From positions 744,001 to 808,000 of the forward strand of contig NZ_AUFF01000001.1 in assembly GCF_000426365.1 (NCBI RefSeq): a stretch of DNA of 64,000 nt, given 5' to 3'. This DNA comes from Arenimonas composti TR7-09 = DSM 18010. GTDB lineage: Bacteria; Pseudomonadota; Gammaproteobacteria; Xanthomonadales; Xanthomonadaceae. Below the pieces are notes generated by a model, which was not told the origin of the DNA, made no database searches, and saw only the letters and a list, made by a program, of their open reading frames with translations. Shown piece by piece: positions 43,127-52,152 of the stretch; the first letter of the stretch is position 1; each line of letters begins with the position of its first letter. Both the position numbers and the translations under genes were made by a program.

Positions 43127-44280
43127 GAGGTCAGCACCACGCCGGCATTGTCGTCCCAGCTCAGCCACACCTCGTCGTTCCAGGTGAAGCGCTCGCTGGC
43201 CCAGCGCTGGCTGTTGATCATGTTCGCCATCAGCTTCGTGCCGCCGGGCAGGCGCACGTGGAAGACCGAGTGGCTGCCGAAGTAGGCGATGTCCTCGATG
43301 GTGCCGCGCACCTTGTTGTGCGGCTGCGCCGGCTCGTCCTTCTCGACCAGGACCTTCTCCGGACGCAGCGCCAGCGCGACTTCCTGCCCTTCGAAGCCGG
43401 TGACGCCGTGGCCGACGTAGAGCAGCGCCTGCATCGCCGGGCTGGCGATGGTGATGAAGTCCTTCTCGTCGTCCCTGATCGTGCCCTCGATCAGGTTCAC
43501 CGAACCGATGAACTGGGCGGTGAAGCGCGAGTTCGGCTGCTCGTAGGTCTCGTCGGGCGTGCCGACCTGGCGGATGCGGCCGGCGTCCATGATCGCGATG
43601 CGGTGCGCCATCGTCATCGCCTCTTCCTGGTCGTGGGTGACCATCACGCAGGTCACCCCCAGCCGCTCGACGATGTTCACCAGCTCCAGCTGCATCTGCG
43701 AGCGCAGCTTCTTGTCGAGTGCGCCCATCGGCTCGTCGAGCAGCAGCAGCTTCGGCCGCTTCGCCAGCGAGCGCGCCAGCGCGACGCGCTGCTGCTGGCC
43801 GCCGGAGAGCTGGTGCGGCTTGCGCTTCGCGTATTTCTCCATGCGCACCAGCGCCAGCATCTCGTCGACGCGCGTCCTGATCTGCGCCGCCGGCACTTTC
43901 TCCTGCTTCAGGCCGAAGGCGATGTTCTGCTCGACGCTCATGTGCGGGAACAGCGCGTAGGACTGGAACATCATGTTGATCGGCCGCTGGTAGGGCGGCA
44001 GCTTCGTGATGTCCTGGCCGTCGAGCAGGATGCGTCCGGAGGACGGTTTCTCGAAGCCGGCCAGGCAACGCAGCAGGGTCGACTTGCCGCAGCCGGACGC
44101 CCCCAGCAGGGCGAAGATCTCGCCCTGCCGGATGTCGAGACTGACGTCGTCGACGGCGACGAAGCCGTCGAACTCCTTGGTGACGTCGTCGATGCGCAGG
44201 TAGTCGGCCGCGCCCTTTGTGGCGCCGTTGGCGCCGCCGTTGCCGGCGCCGGCCGGCGCCCCGTTGCCCACTGCTGCCAT
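43123..44280 (-). CDS. potG: Polyamine ABC transporter ATP-binding protein (PotG type)
   Basis: The 385-residue ATPase has Walker [10 protein letters not shown], signature [15 protein letters not shown], Walker [13 protein letters not shown] and the switch His in [12 protein letters not shown]-terminal TOBE domain begins near residue 290. The start at 44280 gives an unusual first 25 residues rich in Gly, Ala and Asn ([20 protein letters not shown]) before the ATPase proper ([11 protein letters not shown]), a low-complexity leader absent from most PotG proteins. The position between potF and potH fixes its role in PotFGHI. It is coupled to potH. Confidence 0.95.
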   Translation of the reverse strand: MAAVGNGAPAGAGNGGANGATKGAADYLRIDDVTKEFDGFVAVDDVSLDIRQGEIFALLGASGCGKSTLLRCLAGFEKPSSGRILLDGQDITKLPPYQRPINMMFQSYALFPHMSVEQNIAFGLKQEKVPAAQIRTRVDEMLALVRMEKYAKRKPHQLSGGQQQRVALARSLAKRPKLLLLDEPMGALDKKLRSQMQLELVNIVERLGVTCVMVTHDQEEAMTMAHRIAIMDAGRIRQVGTPDETYEQPNSRFTAQFIGSVNLIEGTIRDDEKDFITIASPAMQALLYVGHGVTGFEGQEVALALRPEKVLVEKDEPAQPHNKVRGTIEDIAYFGSHSVFHVRLPGGTKLMANMINSQRWASERFTWNDEVWLSWDDNAGVVLTS

Positions 44281-44303
44281 CGGCGTGTCCTTGCGGGTCG
44301 GCC

Positions 44304-45485
44304 TTACTGGCCGGTCTTGATGCGGGTCCAGTGGCGGTTGAACAACCGGTCGACTTCCGGCGGCAGCACCGCCAGCGTGAACAGGCCGGACTTCACGTCC
44401 TCGGTCGGATAGATGCCCGGATCCTGCAGCACCGCATCGTCGACCAGCGGCAGCGCCTCCTTGTTGGCGCTGGCATACATCACGAAGTTCTGGATGCCGG
44501 CCATGACGTCGGGACGCAGCAGGAAGTCGAGGAAGGCGTAGGCCTCGTCGACGTTGCGGGCGTCCTTCGGGATCGCCAGCATGTCGAACCACATCGGCGC
44601 GCCTTCCTTCGGGATGTAGTACGCGACCTCGACGCCGGGCGGATCGGTCTCGCCGCGGTTGGCCGCGGCTTCCTCGGCGCGGGCCTTGGCCTGGATGATG
44701 TCGCCGGACCAGCCGACCGCGACGCAGATGTCGCCGTTCGCCAGGTCGTCGATGAACTTCGACGAATGGAAGTACAGGATGTTCGGGCGCAGCGCGACGA
44801 GCCGGTCGGCCGCCTTCTGGATCACCGCCGGGTCGAAGCTGTTCGGATCCTCGCCGAGGTAGCGCAGCACCGGCGGGATGATCTCCGAAGGCGTGTCGAG
44901 CAGGGCGATGCCGCAGCCCTTGAGCTTCTCGGCGTAGCGCGGGTCGAACACCAGCGCCCAGCTGTCGGTCGGCGCGTCCTCACCGAGGATCTCGCGCACC
45001 TTGGCGACGTTGTAGCCGATGCCGGTGGTGCCCCAGAGGTAGGGGATGCCGAAGCGGTTGTCGGGATCGTTCTGCGCCAGCAGCTGCATGAACTGCGGGT
45101 CGAGGTTGCCGTAGTTGCTCAGCCGCGACTTGTCGATCTCGAGATAGACATCGGCCCTGATCTGCCGCGCCAGGAAGGTCAGCGACGGCACGACGATGTC
45201 GTAGCCGCTGTTGCCGGTCATCACCTTGGTCTCCAGCGTCTCGTTGGAGTCCATGGTGTCGTAGGTGACGGCGATGCCGGTCTCGCGGGTGAAGTTCTCG
45301 ACCGTGTCGGGAGCGATGTAGTCCGACCAGTTGTAGACGTTGACCATGCGGCCACCGGCGGGTGGCGTGGCGCGTGGCGGGGCGGTGCCGTCGACCGGCG
45401 GATCGCCGGACGGGCCGCCGCAACCGGCGAGAAGCGCGAACAGCGCGGATGTCGCGAACAGCGAGACGCTCTTGCGGAGTTTCAT
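44304..45485 (-). CDS. potF: Polyamine-binding protein of PotFGHI, lipoprotein form
   Basis: The 393-residue substrate-binding protein begins with a lipoprotein signal peptide (FATSALFALLAGCGG, Cys about 21). I chose the second of two adjacent ATGs (45485) because it stands better spaced from GGGGAAGGA. The fold signatures are VYNWSDYIAPDTVENFTRET at the mature N-terminus, LWGTTGIGYN, and the C-terminal EVDRLFNRHWTRIK. The matching E. coli PotF is a soluble periplasmic protein, so here it appears to be membrane-tethered. It binds putrescine or spermidine and delivers it to PotHI; 23 bases separate it from potG. Confidence 0.93.
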   Translation of the reverse strand: MKLRKSVSLFATSALFALLAGCGGPSGDPPVDGTAPPRATPPAGGRMVNVYNWSDYIAPDTVENFTRETGIAVTYDTMDSNETLETKVMTGNSGYDIVVPSLTFLARQIRADVYLEIDKSRLSNYGNLDPQFMQLLAQNDPDNRFGIPYLWGTTGIGYNVAKVREILGEDAPTDSWALVFDPRYAEKLKGCGIALLDTPSEIIPPVLRYLGEDPNSFDPAVIQKAADRLVALRPNILYFHSSKFIDDLANGDICVAVGWSGDIIQAKARAEEAAANRGETDPPGVEVAYYIPKEGAPMWFDMLAIPKDARNVDEAYAFLDFLLRPDVMAGIQNFVMYASANKEALPLVDDAVLQDPGIYPTEDVKSGLFTLAVLPPEVDRLFNRHWTRIKTGQ

Positions 45486-45610
45486 CATTCCTTCCCCAGG
45501 GTCGAATGAAACGGATCGAAAGCGGCGTATTGCGGTCATCATCCTTCAACAGGGGGCGCCGCCACCAGAGCCGGCTCACCCCCGCGACCGGGGGCGGCGG
45601 CCCGGCGGCC

Positions 45611-46975
45611 TCACACCCCGGCGATCCCGAACTCGCGGGCGGTCATGTCCAGCGATTTCCAGGCCTTGCCGAACAGCTCGTCGACTTCCTCGCGGGTGAT
45701 CACCAGCGGCGGCGACAGCAGCATCGCGTCGTTGGTCGCGCGCAGGATCAGGCCGTTGGCCAGGGCGATGTCGCGGCAGCGCGTGCCGACCACGCCCTTC
45801 TCGGCGAAACCGCGGCGGCCGGGCTTGTCCGGCACCAGCTCCAGCGCGCCGACCATGCCGACGATACGCGCCTCGCCGACCAGCGGGTGCTCACCGAGCT
45901 CGCGCCAGCGCTGCGCCAGATACGGCGCGACGTGGTCGCGGGCCCGCTCGACGATGCCCTCCTCCTGCAGGATCCGGATGTTCTCCAGCGCCACCGCGGT
46001 GCAGACCGGATGCCCGGAATAGGTGTAGCCGTGCGCCAGCTCGCCGCCGCGGGTGGCGAGCACTTCGGCGACGCGGTCATTGAACATCACCGCACCGAGC
46101 GGGATGTAGCCCGAGGTGATGCCCTTGGCGAGGGTCATGATGTCCGGGCGGAAATCGAAGGTCTGGGCGCCGAACCACTCGCCGGTGCGGCCGAAGCCGC
46201 AGATCACCTCGTCGGCGACCAGCAGCACGTCGTGGCGGCGGCAGATCTTCTCGATCTCCTGCCAGTAGTTGCGCGGCGGGATCCAGACGCCGATCGCGCC
46301 CATCACCGGCTCGCCGATGAAGGCGGCGACGCGGTCGGCGCCCAGTTCGAGGATCTTGTCCTCCAGCCGCTGCGCGCAGATCCGCCCGTATTCCTCTTCC
46401 GGCAGGTCGCCGCCGTCGCCGAACCAGAACGGCGGATCGATGTGGTGGATGTCCGGGATCGGCAGTCCACCCTGTTTGTGCATGCCCTTCATGCCGCCGA
46501 GGCTGGCGCCGGCGACGGTCGAGCCGTGGTAGCCGTTGTGGCGGCCGATGAAGATGTTCTTCCGCGGCTTGTCCTGCACCGCCCAGAAGTGGCGGACCAT
46601 GCGCAGGATCGTGTCGTTGGCCTCGGAACCCGAGTTGGTGAAGAACGCATGGTTCAGGTCGTGCGGCATCAGCTCGGCGAGCTTGGCGGCGAGCCGCACG
46701 GTCGGCTCGGTGGTGCACTGGAAGAAGCTGTTGTAGTAGGCCAGGTCCTGCATCTGCTTCGCCGCGACCTCGCCCAGCTCGCGGCGGCCGTAACCGACGT
46801 TGACGCACCACAGGCCGGCGAAGGCGTCGAGCAGGCGGTTGCCGTCGGCATCCCAGACGTGACAGCCCTCGCCGCGCGTCAGCAGGCGGGTGCCGCGCTT
46901 CGCCAACGCCGCGTTGTCGTTGAACGGATGCAGATGGTGGGCGGCGTCGAGCCGCTGCAGTTCCCGGATGTCCAA
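45611..46975 (-). CDS. spuC: Class III PLP aminotransferase, putrescine/omega-amino acid type
   Basis: The 454-residue aminotransferase has the PLP lysine in TLAKGITSGYIPLGA, the segment VADEVICGFGRTG and the cofactor-binding TNSGSEANDT. It resembles SpuC-type putrescine:pyruvate and related omega-aminotransferases, which turn putrescine into 4-aminobutyraldehyde. The best start is a TTG (46975) preceded by a strong GGAGGAGA site; no ATG is suitably placed. It lies between potF and a PuuA-type gene in the leftward operon, so it offers a direct transamination route beside glutamylation. The gene symbol is by analogy; the substrate is unproven. Confidence 0.85.
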   Translation of the reverse strand: MDIRELQRLDAAHHLHPFNDNAALAKRGTRLLTRGEGCHVWDADGNRLLDAFAGLWCVNVGYGRRELGEVAAKQMQDLAYYNSFFQCTTEPTVRLAAKLAELMPHDLNHAFFTNSGSEANDTILRMVRHFWAVQDKPRKNIFIGRHNGYHGSTVAGASLGGMKGMHKQGGLPIPDIHHIDPPFWFGDGGDLPEEEYGRICAQRLEDKILELGADRVAAFIGEPVMGAIGVWIPPRNYWQEIEKICRRHDVLLVADEVICGFGRTGEWFGAQTFDFRPDIMTLAKGITSGYIPLGAVMFNDRVAEVLATRGGELAHGYTYSGHPVCTAVALENIRILQEEGIVERARDHVAPYLAQRWRELGEHPLVGEARIVGMVGALELVPDKPGRRGFAEKGVVGTRCRDIALANGLILRATNDAMLLSPPLVITREEVDELFGKAWKSLDMTAREFGIAGV

Positions 46976-46996
46976 ACCTCTCTCCTCCCCTCTCCT

Positions 46997-47085
46997 TGTA
47001 GGAGCGCCTTCAGGCGCGATCCCGTTGAAAATCCATCGTGCCTGAAGGCGCTCCTACGTTGCATCGCGCCTGAAGGCGCTCCTAC
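46997..47085. repeat. Three REP-like elements inside the polyamine operon
   Basis: One forward copy (46997-47020) and two reverse copies (47034-47057 with a T variant, 47062-47085), all of the GCGCC subtype, fill the gap between the aminotransferase and the PuuA-type gene. They could form alternative hairpins that partially uncouple expression inside the operon. Confidence 0.85.
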
Positions 47086-47093
47086 AGGTGTGG

Positions 47094-48512
47094 TTACACG
47101 TTGAGCAGCAGGAACTCGCGTTCCCAGGAGCTGATCACGCGCAGGTAGGTCTGGTGTTCCTTGCTCTTGACCGCGGTATAGGCGCGCACGAAGCGCTCGC
47201 CCAGCAGCTCGACCAGCGGCGCGCAGGCGCGCAGTTCGGCGATCGCCTCCTCGAGCGAGCGCGGCAGGCCGTAGCCGGCCTCGTGCGCGCTGCCGGCGAT
47301 CGGCTCGGTCGGCTCCAGCTTCTCCTTCATGCCGAGATAGCCGCAGGCCAGGGTCGCCGCCAGCGCCAGGTAGGGATTGGTGTCCGAACCGGCGAAGCGG
47401 CTCTCGACGCGGGTGTTCTCGAGATCGTCCAGCGGCACGCGCAGGCCGCAGGTGCGGTTGTCGTAGCCCCACTGCACGTTCTTCGGCGACACCTCGCCGA
47501 AGGCGAGGCGGCGATAGGAGTTCACGTTCGGACCGAAGAAGGCCATCGCCGCCGGCACGTACTTCTGCAGGCCGGCGAGGTAATGGCGGAAGGTCGTGCT
47601 GAGCCGATGCGTCTTGCTGCCGGCGAACACGTTGCGGCCGTCGCCGTCGACCAGGCTCTGGTGGATGTGCATCGAGCTGCCGGGCTCGTTCTCCATCGGC
47701 TTGGCGAGGAAGGTCGCGTAGATGCCGTGGCGCATCGCCGCCTCGCGCATCGTGCGCTTGAACAGGAACACCTGGTCGGCGCGCGACAGCGGGTCGGCGT
47801 GCACGAAGTTCACTTCCAGCTGCGCCGCGCCCGACTCGTGCACCAGGGTGTCGACGTCGAGTTCCATCGCCTCGCAGTAGTCGTACATCAGGTCGAGGAT
47901 CGGGTCGAACTCGTTGACCGCGTCGATCGAGTAGGACTGCCGCGCGGTCTCCGGGCGGCCGTTGCGTCCGGCCGGCGGCAGCAGCGGGAAATCGGGGTCG
48001 GTATTGCGCTGCACCAGGAAGAACTCCAGCTCCGGCGCGATCACCGGGCGCAGGCCGATCTCCTCGTACAGCGCCAGCACGCGCCGCAGCACATTGCGCG
48101 GCGCCAGGTCGTGCGGGCGTCCGGATTTCGTGTAGCAGTCGTGGATGATCTGCGCGGTCGGCGCCTCCGCCCACGGCACCAGACGGGCGGTGTCGGGATC
48201 CGGGCGCAGCAGCATGTCGGAATCGGAAGGCGACACGATCTCGTCGTATTCGTCCGGATAGTCGCCGGTGACCGTCGTCGCGAAGATGCCCTCGGGCAGG
48301 CGGGTGCCGTAGTCGTGCGAGAACTTCGGCGCCGGGATGATCTTGCCGCGGGCATTGCCGGTGATGTCCGGCACCAGGCATTCGACCTCGGTGATGCGCT
48401 GCTCCTTCAGCCAGCGCTTGAGCGAACTCTCCTGCTGTTCCGCCTGCGTCTGCACCGGTTTCGGCGCGGGCCTGGCGGCTTTCGCGGCTTTCGTGGTCTT
48501 CTTGCGACTCAT
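47094..48512 (-). CDS. puuA: Gamma-glutamylpolyamine synthetase (PuuA-like glutamine synthetase), copy 1
   Basis: The 472-residue glutamine-synthetase-fold ligase joins glutamate to putrescine or another amine with ATP. It begins MSRKKTTKAAKAARPAPKPV, a basic disordered leader of about 35 residues, before LKRWLKEQRITEVECLVPDI. Catalytic segments are PELEFFLVQ, QLEVNFVHADPL, GSSMHIHQSLVD, and NSYRRLAFGEVSPKNVQWGY with NRTCGLRVP. The start overlaps the puuD stop (ATGA). A second PuuA-type gene faces it across the puuD promoter region, so substrates may be divided between them. It is an amine ligase rather than GlnA because of its operon. Confidence 0.92.
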   Translation of the reverse strand: MSRKKTTKAAKAARPAPKPVQTQAEQQESSLKRWLKEQRITEVECLVPDITGNARGKIIPAPKFSHDYGTRLPEGIFATTVTGDYPDEYDEIVSPSDSDMLLRPDPDTARLVPWAEAPTAQIIHDCYTKSGRPHDLAPRNVLRRVLALYEEIGLRPVIAPELEFFLVQRNTDPDFPLLPPAGRNGRPETARQSYSIDAVNEFDPILDLMYDYCEAMELDVDTLVHESGAAQLEVNFVHADPLSRADQVFLFKRTMREAAMRHGIYATFLAKPMENEPGSSMHIHQSLVDGDGRNVFAGSKTHRLSTTFRHYLAGLQKYVPAAMAFFGPNVNSYRRLAFGEVSPKNVQWGYDNRTCGLRVPLDDLENTRVESRFAGSDTNPYLALAATLACGYLGMKEKLEPTEPIAGSAHEAGYGLPRSLEEAIAELRACAPLVELLGERFVRAYTAVKSKEHQTYLRVISSWEREFLLLNV

Positions 48513-49267
48513 CGTGACGTCCTGGATTCGGCCCGTTCCCGGCAGGCTGCCGCGAACGCCTGGAAGATGCCCAGGTAGAAGGGATTCTCGACGACCCGCC
48601 ACTCCGGATGCCATTGCACCGCGAGCAGGAAGCGCTGCGGGTCGTCCAGTCGCACCGCTTCGACCAGGCCGTCGGGCGCGGTCGCCTCGACGACGAGGCC
48701 GCGGCCCAGGCTGCGGATGCCCTGCCCGTGCAGCGAGTTGACCGTCGCCTCGCGGCCGCCGCTGATGCGGGCGAGCAGGCCGCCTTCGGCCAGGTGCACC
48801 GGATGCGCCGGCGCGTACTGCACGCCGATCGGTTCGTCGGTGTCCTCGCGGTGGTCGGCCAGGCCGGGGACGTCGTGCACCTTCGGGTGCAGGCGGCCGC
48901 CGAGGGCGACGTTCACCTCCTGCAGGCCGCGGCAGATCGCCAGCACCGGCACCCCGAGCGTGATCGCCTGCGGGATCAGGCCGAGCGTGCTGGCATCGCG
49001 TGCCGGGTCGCGTTCGCCGACGTGGTCGCCGTCGTCGCCGTAGTGGTGGGGTTCGATGTTGCTGTAGGCGCCGGTCAGCAGCAGGCCGTCGAGGCGGCCC
49101 AGCACCTCGGCCGGGTCCAGCGGCGGTGCCAGCGAAGGAAGCAGCACCGGCAATGCGCCGGCACCGTCGACCACGGCACGGATGTACTTTTCGCCGACCG
49201 CCTGGAACGGATGCAGCCCGATCTGCTTGCGATCCGCCGGCAGTCCGACCAGCGGAACCGGGGCCAT
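48509..49267 (-). CDS. puuD: Gamma-glutamyl-GABA hydrolase (PuuD-type class I GATase)
   Basis: The 252-residue hydrolase releases GABA and glutamate from gamma-glutamyl-GABA, the fourth step of the Puu pathway. The nucleophile is C112 in LAICRGLQE and the His/Glu pair lies in AVQWHPEW. LLLTGAYSNIEPHHYG is the family segment near residue 62-77. The start ATG at 49267 (MAPVPLVGLPADRK) is preferred over the earlier in-frame Met at 49321, whose added residues show no similarity. It is the first gene of the leftward operon puuD-puuA-aminotransferase-potFGHI-ALDH. Confidence 0.95.
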   Translation of the reverse strand: MAPVPLVGLPADRKQIGLHPFQAVGEKYIRAVVDGAGALPVLLPSLAPPLDPAEVLGRLDGLLLTGAYSNIEPHHYGDDGDHVGERDPARDASTLGLIPQAITLGVPVLAICRGLQEVNVALGGRLHPKVHDVPGLADHREDTDEPIGVQYAPAHPVHLAEGGLLARISGGREATVNSLHGQGIRSLGRGLVVEATAPDGLVEAVRLDDPQRFLLAVQWHPEWRVVENPFYLGIFQAFAAACRERAESRTSR

Positions 49268-49338
49268 GCGCTGCCTCGCGAAAGGATGCCCGACGTTACC
49301 GCCGGCGTTCGATTTCTGCAACGCGGGGATGAGGATTC

Positions 49339-49366
49339 TTTACGGTTTCGGACCCGGTGCTATGCT
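49339..49366 (+). promoter_or_regulatory. Candidate promoter for the rightward puuA-puuB pair
   Basis: TTTACG (49339-49344), a 16-bp spacer and TATGCT (49361-49366) lie in the 124-bp divergent gap between puuD and the second puuA. No clear operator palindrome was seen in the gap, which must also hold the puuD promoter. Confidence 0.4.
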
Positions 49367-49391
49367 CGGGCAACCCCGCGGACGAGCCGCC

Positions 49392-50759
49392 ATGACCGCC
49401 GAATTCCTGCCCGAACCCGACGCCGCGGCGCTCGCCGCCCTGCCCGCGCTCGACCAGGTCGACCTGCTGCTGCCCGACATGAACGGCCTGGTCCGCGGCA
49501 AGCGCATCACTGGCGAGGCCCTGGCCAAGGTCTATCGCGACGGCGTCTGCCTGCCGATGTCGCTGATCGCCACCGACATCACCGGCAACACCGTCGAGGA
49601 AACCGGCCTCGGCTACGACATCGGCGACGAGGACCGCATCTGCCGGCCGGTGCCGGGCAGCCTGCGCCCGCTGCCCTGGCTCGACCGCCCCGGCGCGCAG
49701 CTGCTGCTGCAGATGGAAGACGGCGCCGGCGGCCTGTTCGCGGCGGCGCCGCGCGAGGTGCTGCGCCGGGTCGTCGAGAAGTTCACCGCCCGCGGGCTGA
49801 CGCCGGTGGTCGCGGTGGAGCTGGAGTTCTACCTGCTCGACGCGCAGCTCGACGCCGGTGGCCGGCCGCAGGTCGCGGTGAACCCGGCGACCGGCGAGCG
49901 CAGCCAGGCGACCCAGGTCTATTACCTGCAGGACCTGGACGACCAGCGCGGCTTCATCGACGCGGTCGCCGACGCCTGCCGCGCCCAGGGCATTCCCGCC
50001 GACACCGCGGTCGCCGAATACGCGCCGGGGCAGTTCGAGATCAATCTCAAGCACCGCGCCGATGCGGTCGCGGCCTGCGACGACGCCATGTACCTGCGCC
50101 GGGCGATCAAGGCGGTCGCCGCCCGGCGCGGCCAGATGGCCAGCTTCATGGCCAAGCCCTTCGCCGACCAGGCCGGCAGCGGCACCCACATCCACGTCAG
50201 CCTCCTCGACCGCGAAGGACGCAACGTTTTCGCCTCGACACCGGACGCGCCGGCCGACGTGCTGAAGCACGCCGTCGCCGGCCTGCAGCGCGCCAGCGAC
50301 GACTGCATGCTGCTGTTCGCGCCGCATGCCAACAGCTACCGCCGTTTCGTGCTGAACGCCTTCGTGCCGCTCAACGACGCCTGGGGCTTCAACAACCGCA
50401 CGGTGGCGATGCGCATCCCGCACAGCGATCCGGTCAACCTGCGCATCGAGCACCGCATCGCCGGCGCCGACGCCAATCCCTATCTCGTCACCGCGGCGGT
50501 GCTGGCCGGCATCCTGCAAGGCCTCGAGGACCAGGGCGACCCGGGGGCGCCGACCGTCGGCAATGCCTACGAACAGGGCGAGATGCGCGAGCTGTACTGG
50601 CGCGACACGATCCGCGACTTCATGGCCAGCGACTTCGTCGTGCGCCACTTCGGCGACCGCTTCCGCCACATCTACGGCCAGCAGAAGCTCAAGGAACTGC
50701 GCTCGTTCTCGCGCGAGGTCACCACCCTCGAGATCGACTGGTACCTGCGGCAGGTCTGA
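49392..50759 (+). CDS. puuA: Gamma-glutamylpolyamine synthetase (PuuA-like glutamine synthetase), copy 2
   Basis: The 455-residue ligase begins at the ATG at 49392 (MTAEFLPEPDAAALAALPAL). Its beta-Grasp N-domain contains QVDLLLPDMNGLVRGKRI. Catalytic elements are VELEFYLL, GQFEINLKHRADAV, GSGTHIHVSLLDREG and NSYRRFVLNAFVPLNDAWGF, followed by NRTVAMRIP. It has no basic leader, unlike copy 1. It is immediately followed by puuB (1-bp gap), the classic PuuA-PuuB pairing, so this copy is the stronger candidate for gamma-glutamylputrescine synthetase. The two copies are clearly divergent paralogues rather than a recent duplication. Confidence 0.93.
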   Translation: MTAEFLPEPDAAALAALPALDQVDLLLPDMNGLVRGKRITGEALAKVYRDGVCLPMSLIATDITGNTVEETGLGYDIGDEDRICRPVPGSLRPLPWLDRPGAQLLLQMEDGAGGLFAAAPREVLRRVVEKFTARGLTPVVAVELEFYLLDAQLDAGGRPQVAVNPATGERSQATQVYYLQDLDDQRGFIDAVADACRAQGIPADTAVAEYAPGQFEINLKHRADAVAACDDAMYLRRAIKAVAARRGQMASFMAKPFADQAGSGTHIHVSLLDREGRNVFASTPDAPADVLKHAVAGLQRASDDCMLLFAPHANSYRRFVLNAFVPLNDAWGFNNRTVAMRIPHSDPVNLRIEHRIAGADANPYLVTAAVLAGILQGLEDQGDPGAPTVGNAYEQGEMRELYWRDTIRDFMASDFVVRHFGDRFRHIYGQQKLKELRSFSREVTTLEIDWYLRQV

Positions 50760-50760
50760 C

Positions 50761-52050
50761 GTGGCGAAATCCGCGCCGTCCGCCCACATCGATTCCTGGT
50801 ACGCCGGCAGTGCCGCACCGCTGCCTTCGCAAGCACGCCTGCAGGGGCGCCAACGCGTCGACGTCGCGATCCTCGGTGCCGGCCTGACCGGGCTGTCGGC
50901 GGCGCTGGAACTGGCGGCCGCCGGCTTCACCGTCGCGATCGTCGAGGCCAGGCGCATCGGCTGGGGCGCTTCCGGGCGCAGCGGTGGCCAGGTGATCTTC
51001 GGCTTCGGCTGCGGCGAGGCGAAGATCGCCAGCCTGGTCGGGCAGGCGCTGGCGAAGGAGATGTTCGACTGGTCGCTGGAAGGCGTGGCCATGGTGCGCG
51101 AGCGCATCCGCGAGCACGGCATCGACGCGCACTGGCGCGACGGCCACGCGCATGTCGCGATCAAGCCGCGGCAGGTGCAGGAACTGCAGGAATGGCAATC
51201 CGAACTGCGCGATACCTACGGCTATCCGCTGCAGTGGTGGGACCGCGAGCGCCTGCAGGCGGTGCTGCCGAGCCCGCGCTACCTCGGCGGCCTGTACGAC
51301 CCGAAGTCCGGTCACCTGCATCCGCTGGAGTACACGAACGGCCTGGCGAGAGCGGCGCTGGCGGCCGGTGTGCGCATCTTCGAGGACTCGCCGGTGACGG
51401 CGCTGCGCCGCGGCGCGACCCCGACGCTGGTCACCACCGGGGGCGAGCTGGTCGCCGACCACGTGGTCCTCGCCGGCAATGCGCTGCTGCAGCGCATCGC
51501 CCCGGAACTCGAGCGCAAGATCATGCCGGTCGGCACCTACATCGGCGCGACCACGCCGCTGCCGCCGGAGCTCGCCGCCGACCTGATCCGCAACGGCATG
51601 GCAGTGGCCGACATCAACTGGGCGCTCGACTACTTCCGCCTGAGCCACGACCACCGCCTGCTGTTCGGCGGCCGCGCCAGCTATTCGACGCTGCCGCCGC
51701 CGGACCTCGCAGGCACGATGCGGCGGCGGATGACGCGCGTGTTCCCGCAGCTGGCCGGGGTCGGCTTCGACAAGGTCTGGGGCGGCTACGTCGACATCAG
51801 CCGCAACCGCGCCCCGCACTGGGGCCGGCTCGGCGACAACGTCTATTTCGCCCAGGGCTTCAGCGGCCACGGCGTCGCCGCCACCGGTCTGGCCGGGCGG
51901 GTCATCGCCGAGGCGATCAAGGGACAGGCGACGCGGCTGGATGCGTTCGCGAAGATCCCGCACGCCGACTTCCCCGGCGGCCGCGCGCTGCGCACGCCGC
52001 TGCTGGTCGCGGCGATGGCGTGGTTCAAGCTGCGCGATGCGCTGTGGTGA
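50761..52050 (+). CDS. puuB: Gamma-glutamylputrescine oxidase (PuuB-type FAD oxidoreductase)
   Basis: The 429-residue DAO-family flavoenzyme oxidises gamma-glutamylputrescine to the gamma-glutamyl-aminobutyraldehyde, releasing ammonia and hydrogen peroxide. It starts at a GTG (50761) one base after the puuA stop. The FAD Rossmann loop is VDVAILGAGLTGLSAALEL (about residues 33-51) and the segment GWGASGRSGGQVIFGFG is typical of PuuB. The C-terminal FAD contact is VYFAQGFSGHGVAATGLAG. It is co-transcribed with the upstream puuA. After it the island is interrupted by the unrelated ArsR operon before puuC. Confidence 0.94.
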   Translation: MAKSAPSAHIDSWYAGSAAPLPSQARLQGRQRVDVAILGAGLTGLSAALELAAAGFTVAIVEARRIGWGASGRSGGQVIFGFGCGEAKIASLVGQALAKEMFDWSLEGVAMVRERIREHGIDAHWRDGHAHVAIKPRQVQELQEWQSELRDTYGYPLQWWDRERLQAVLPSPRYLGGLYDPKSGHLHPLEYTNGLARAALAAGVRIFEDSPVTALRRGATPTLVTTGGELVADHVVLAGNALLQRIAPELERKIMPVGTYIGATTPLPPELAADLIRNGMAVADINWALDYFRLSHDHRLLFGGRASYSTLPPPDLAGTMRRRMTRVFPQLAGVGFDKVWGGYVDISRNRAPHWGRLGDNVYFAQGFSGHGVAATGLAGRVIAEAIKGQATRLDAFAKIPHADFPGGRALRTPLLVAAMAWFKLRDALW

Positions 52051-52088
52051 GTCGGGTTCCGGGCATTTTTTGTCTTTGCCACGGGGAC

Positions 52089-52117
52089 TTGACGCACCCC
52101 GGATCGGGGCGTAGAAA
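52089..52117 (+). promoter_or_regulatory. Promoter of the ArsR-SRPBCC-VOC-MFS operon
   Basis: TTGACG (52089-52094), a 17-bp spacer and TAGAAA (52112-52117) form a good sigma-70 promoter. The start point would fall inside the palindromic operator at 52117-52144, so repressor binding should block initiation. Confidence 0.65.
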
Positions 52118-52144
52118 ACCATCTGGTTAATTAACCGGATGGTT
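52117..52144. promoter_or_regulatory. 28-bp palindromic operator for the ArsR-type repressor
   Basis: The outer arms AACCATC/GATGGTT flank the perfect 12-bp palindrome GGTTAATTAACC; only one base pair of the 28 breaks the symmetry. It lies across the likely transcription start, 8 bp before the repressor gene's GTG, and is the AT-richest spot in the area. Autoregulation by the downstream ArsR protein is the obvious inference. Confidence 0.8.
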
Positions 52145-52152
52145 GTTCGCCC

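Noticed and set aside
49268-49391. PuuR operator between puuD and puuA
   Set aside because: Only weak matches (CTTTAC) to the puuR gap; no inverted repeat good enough to call.
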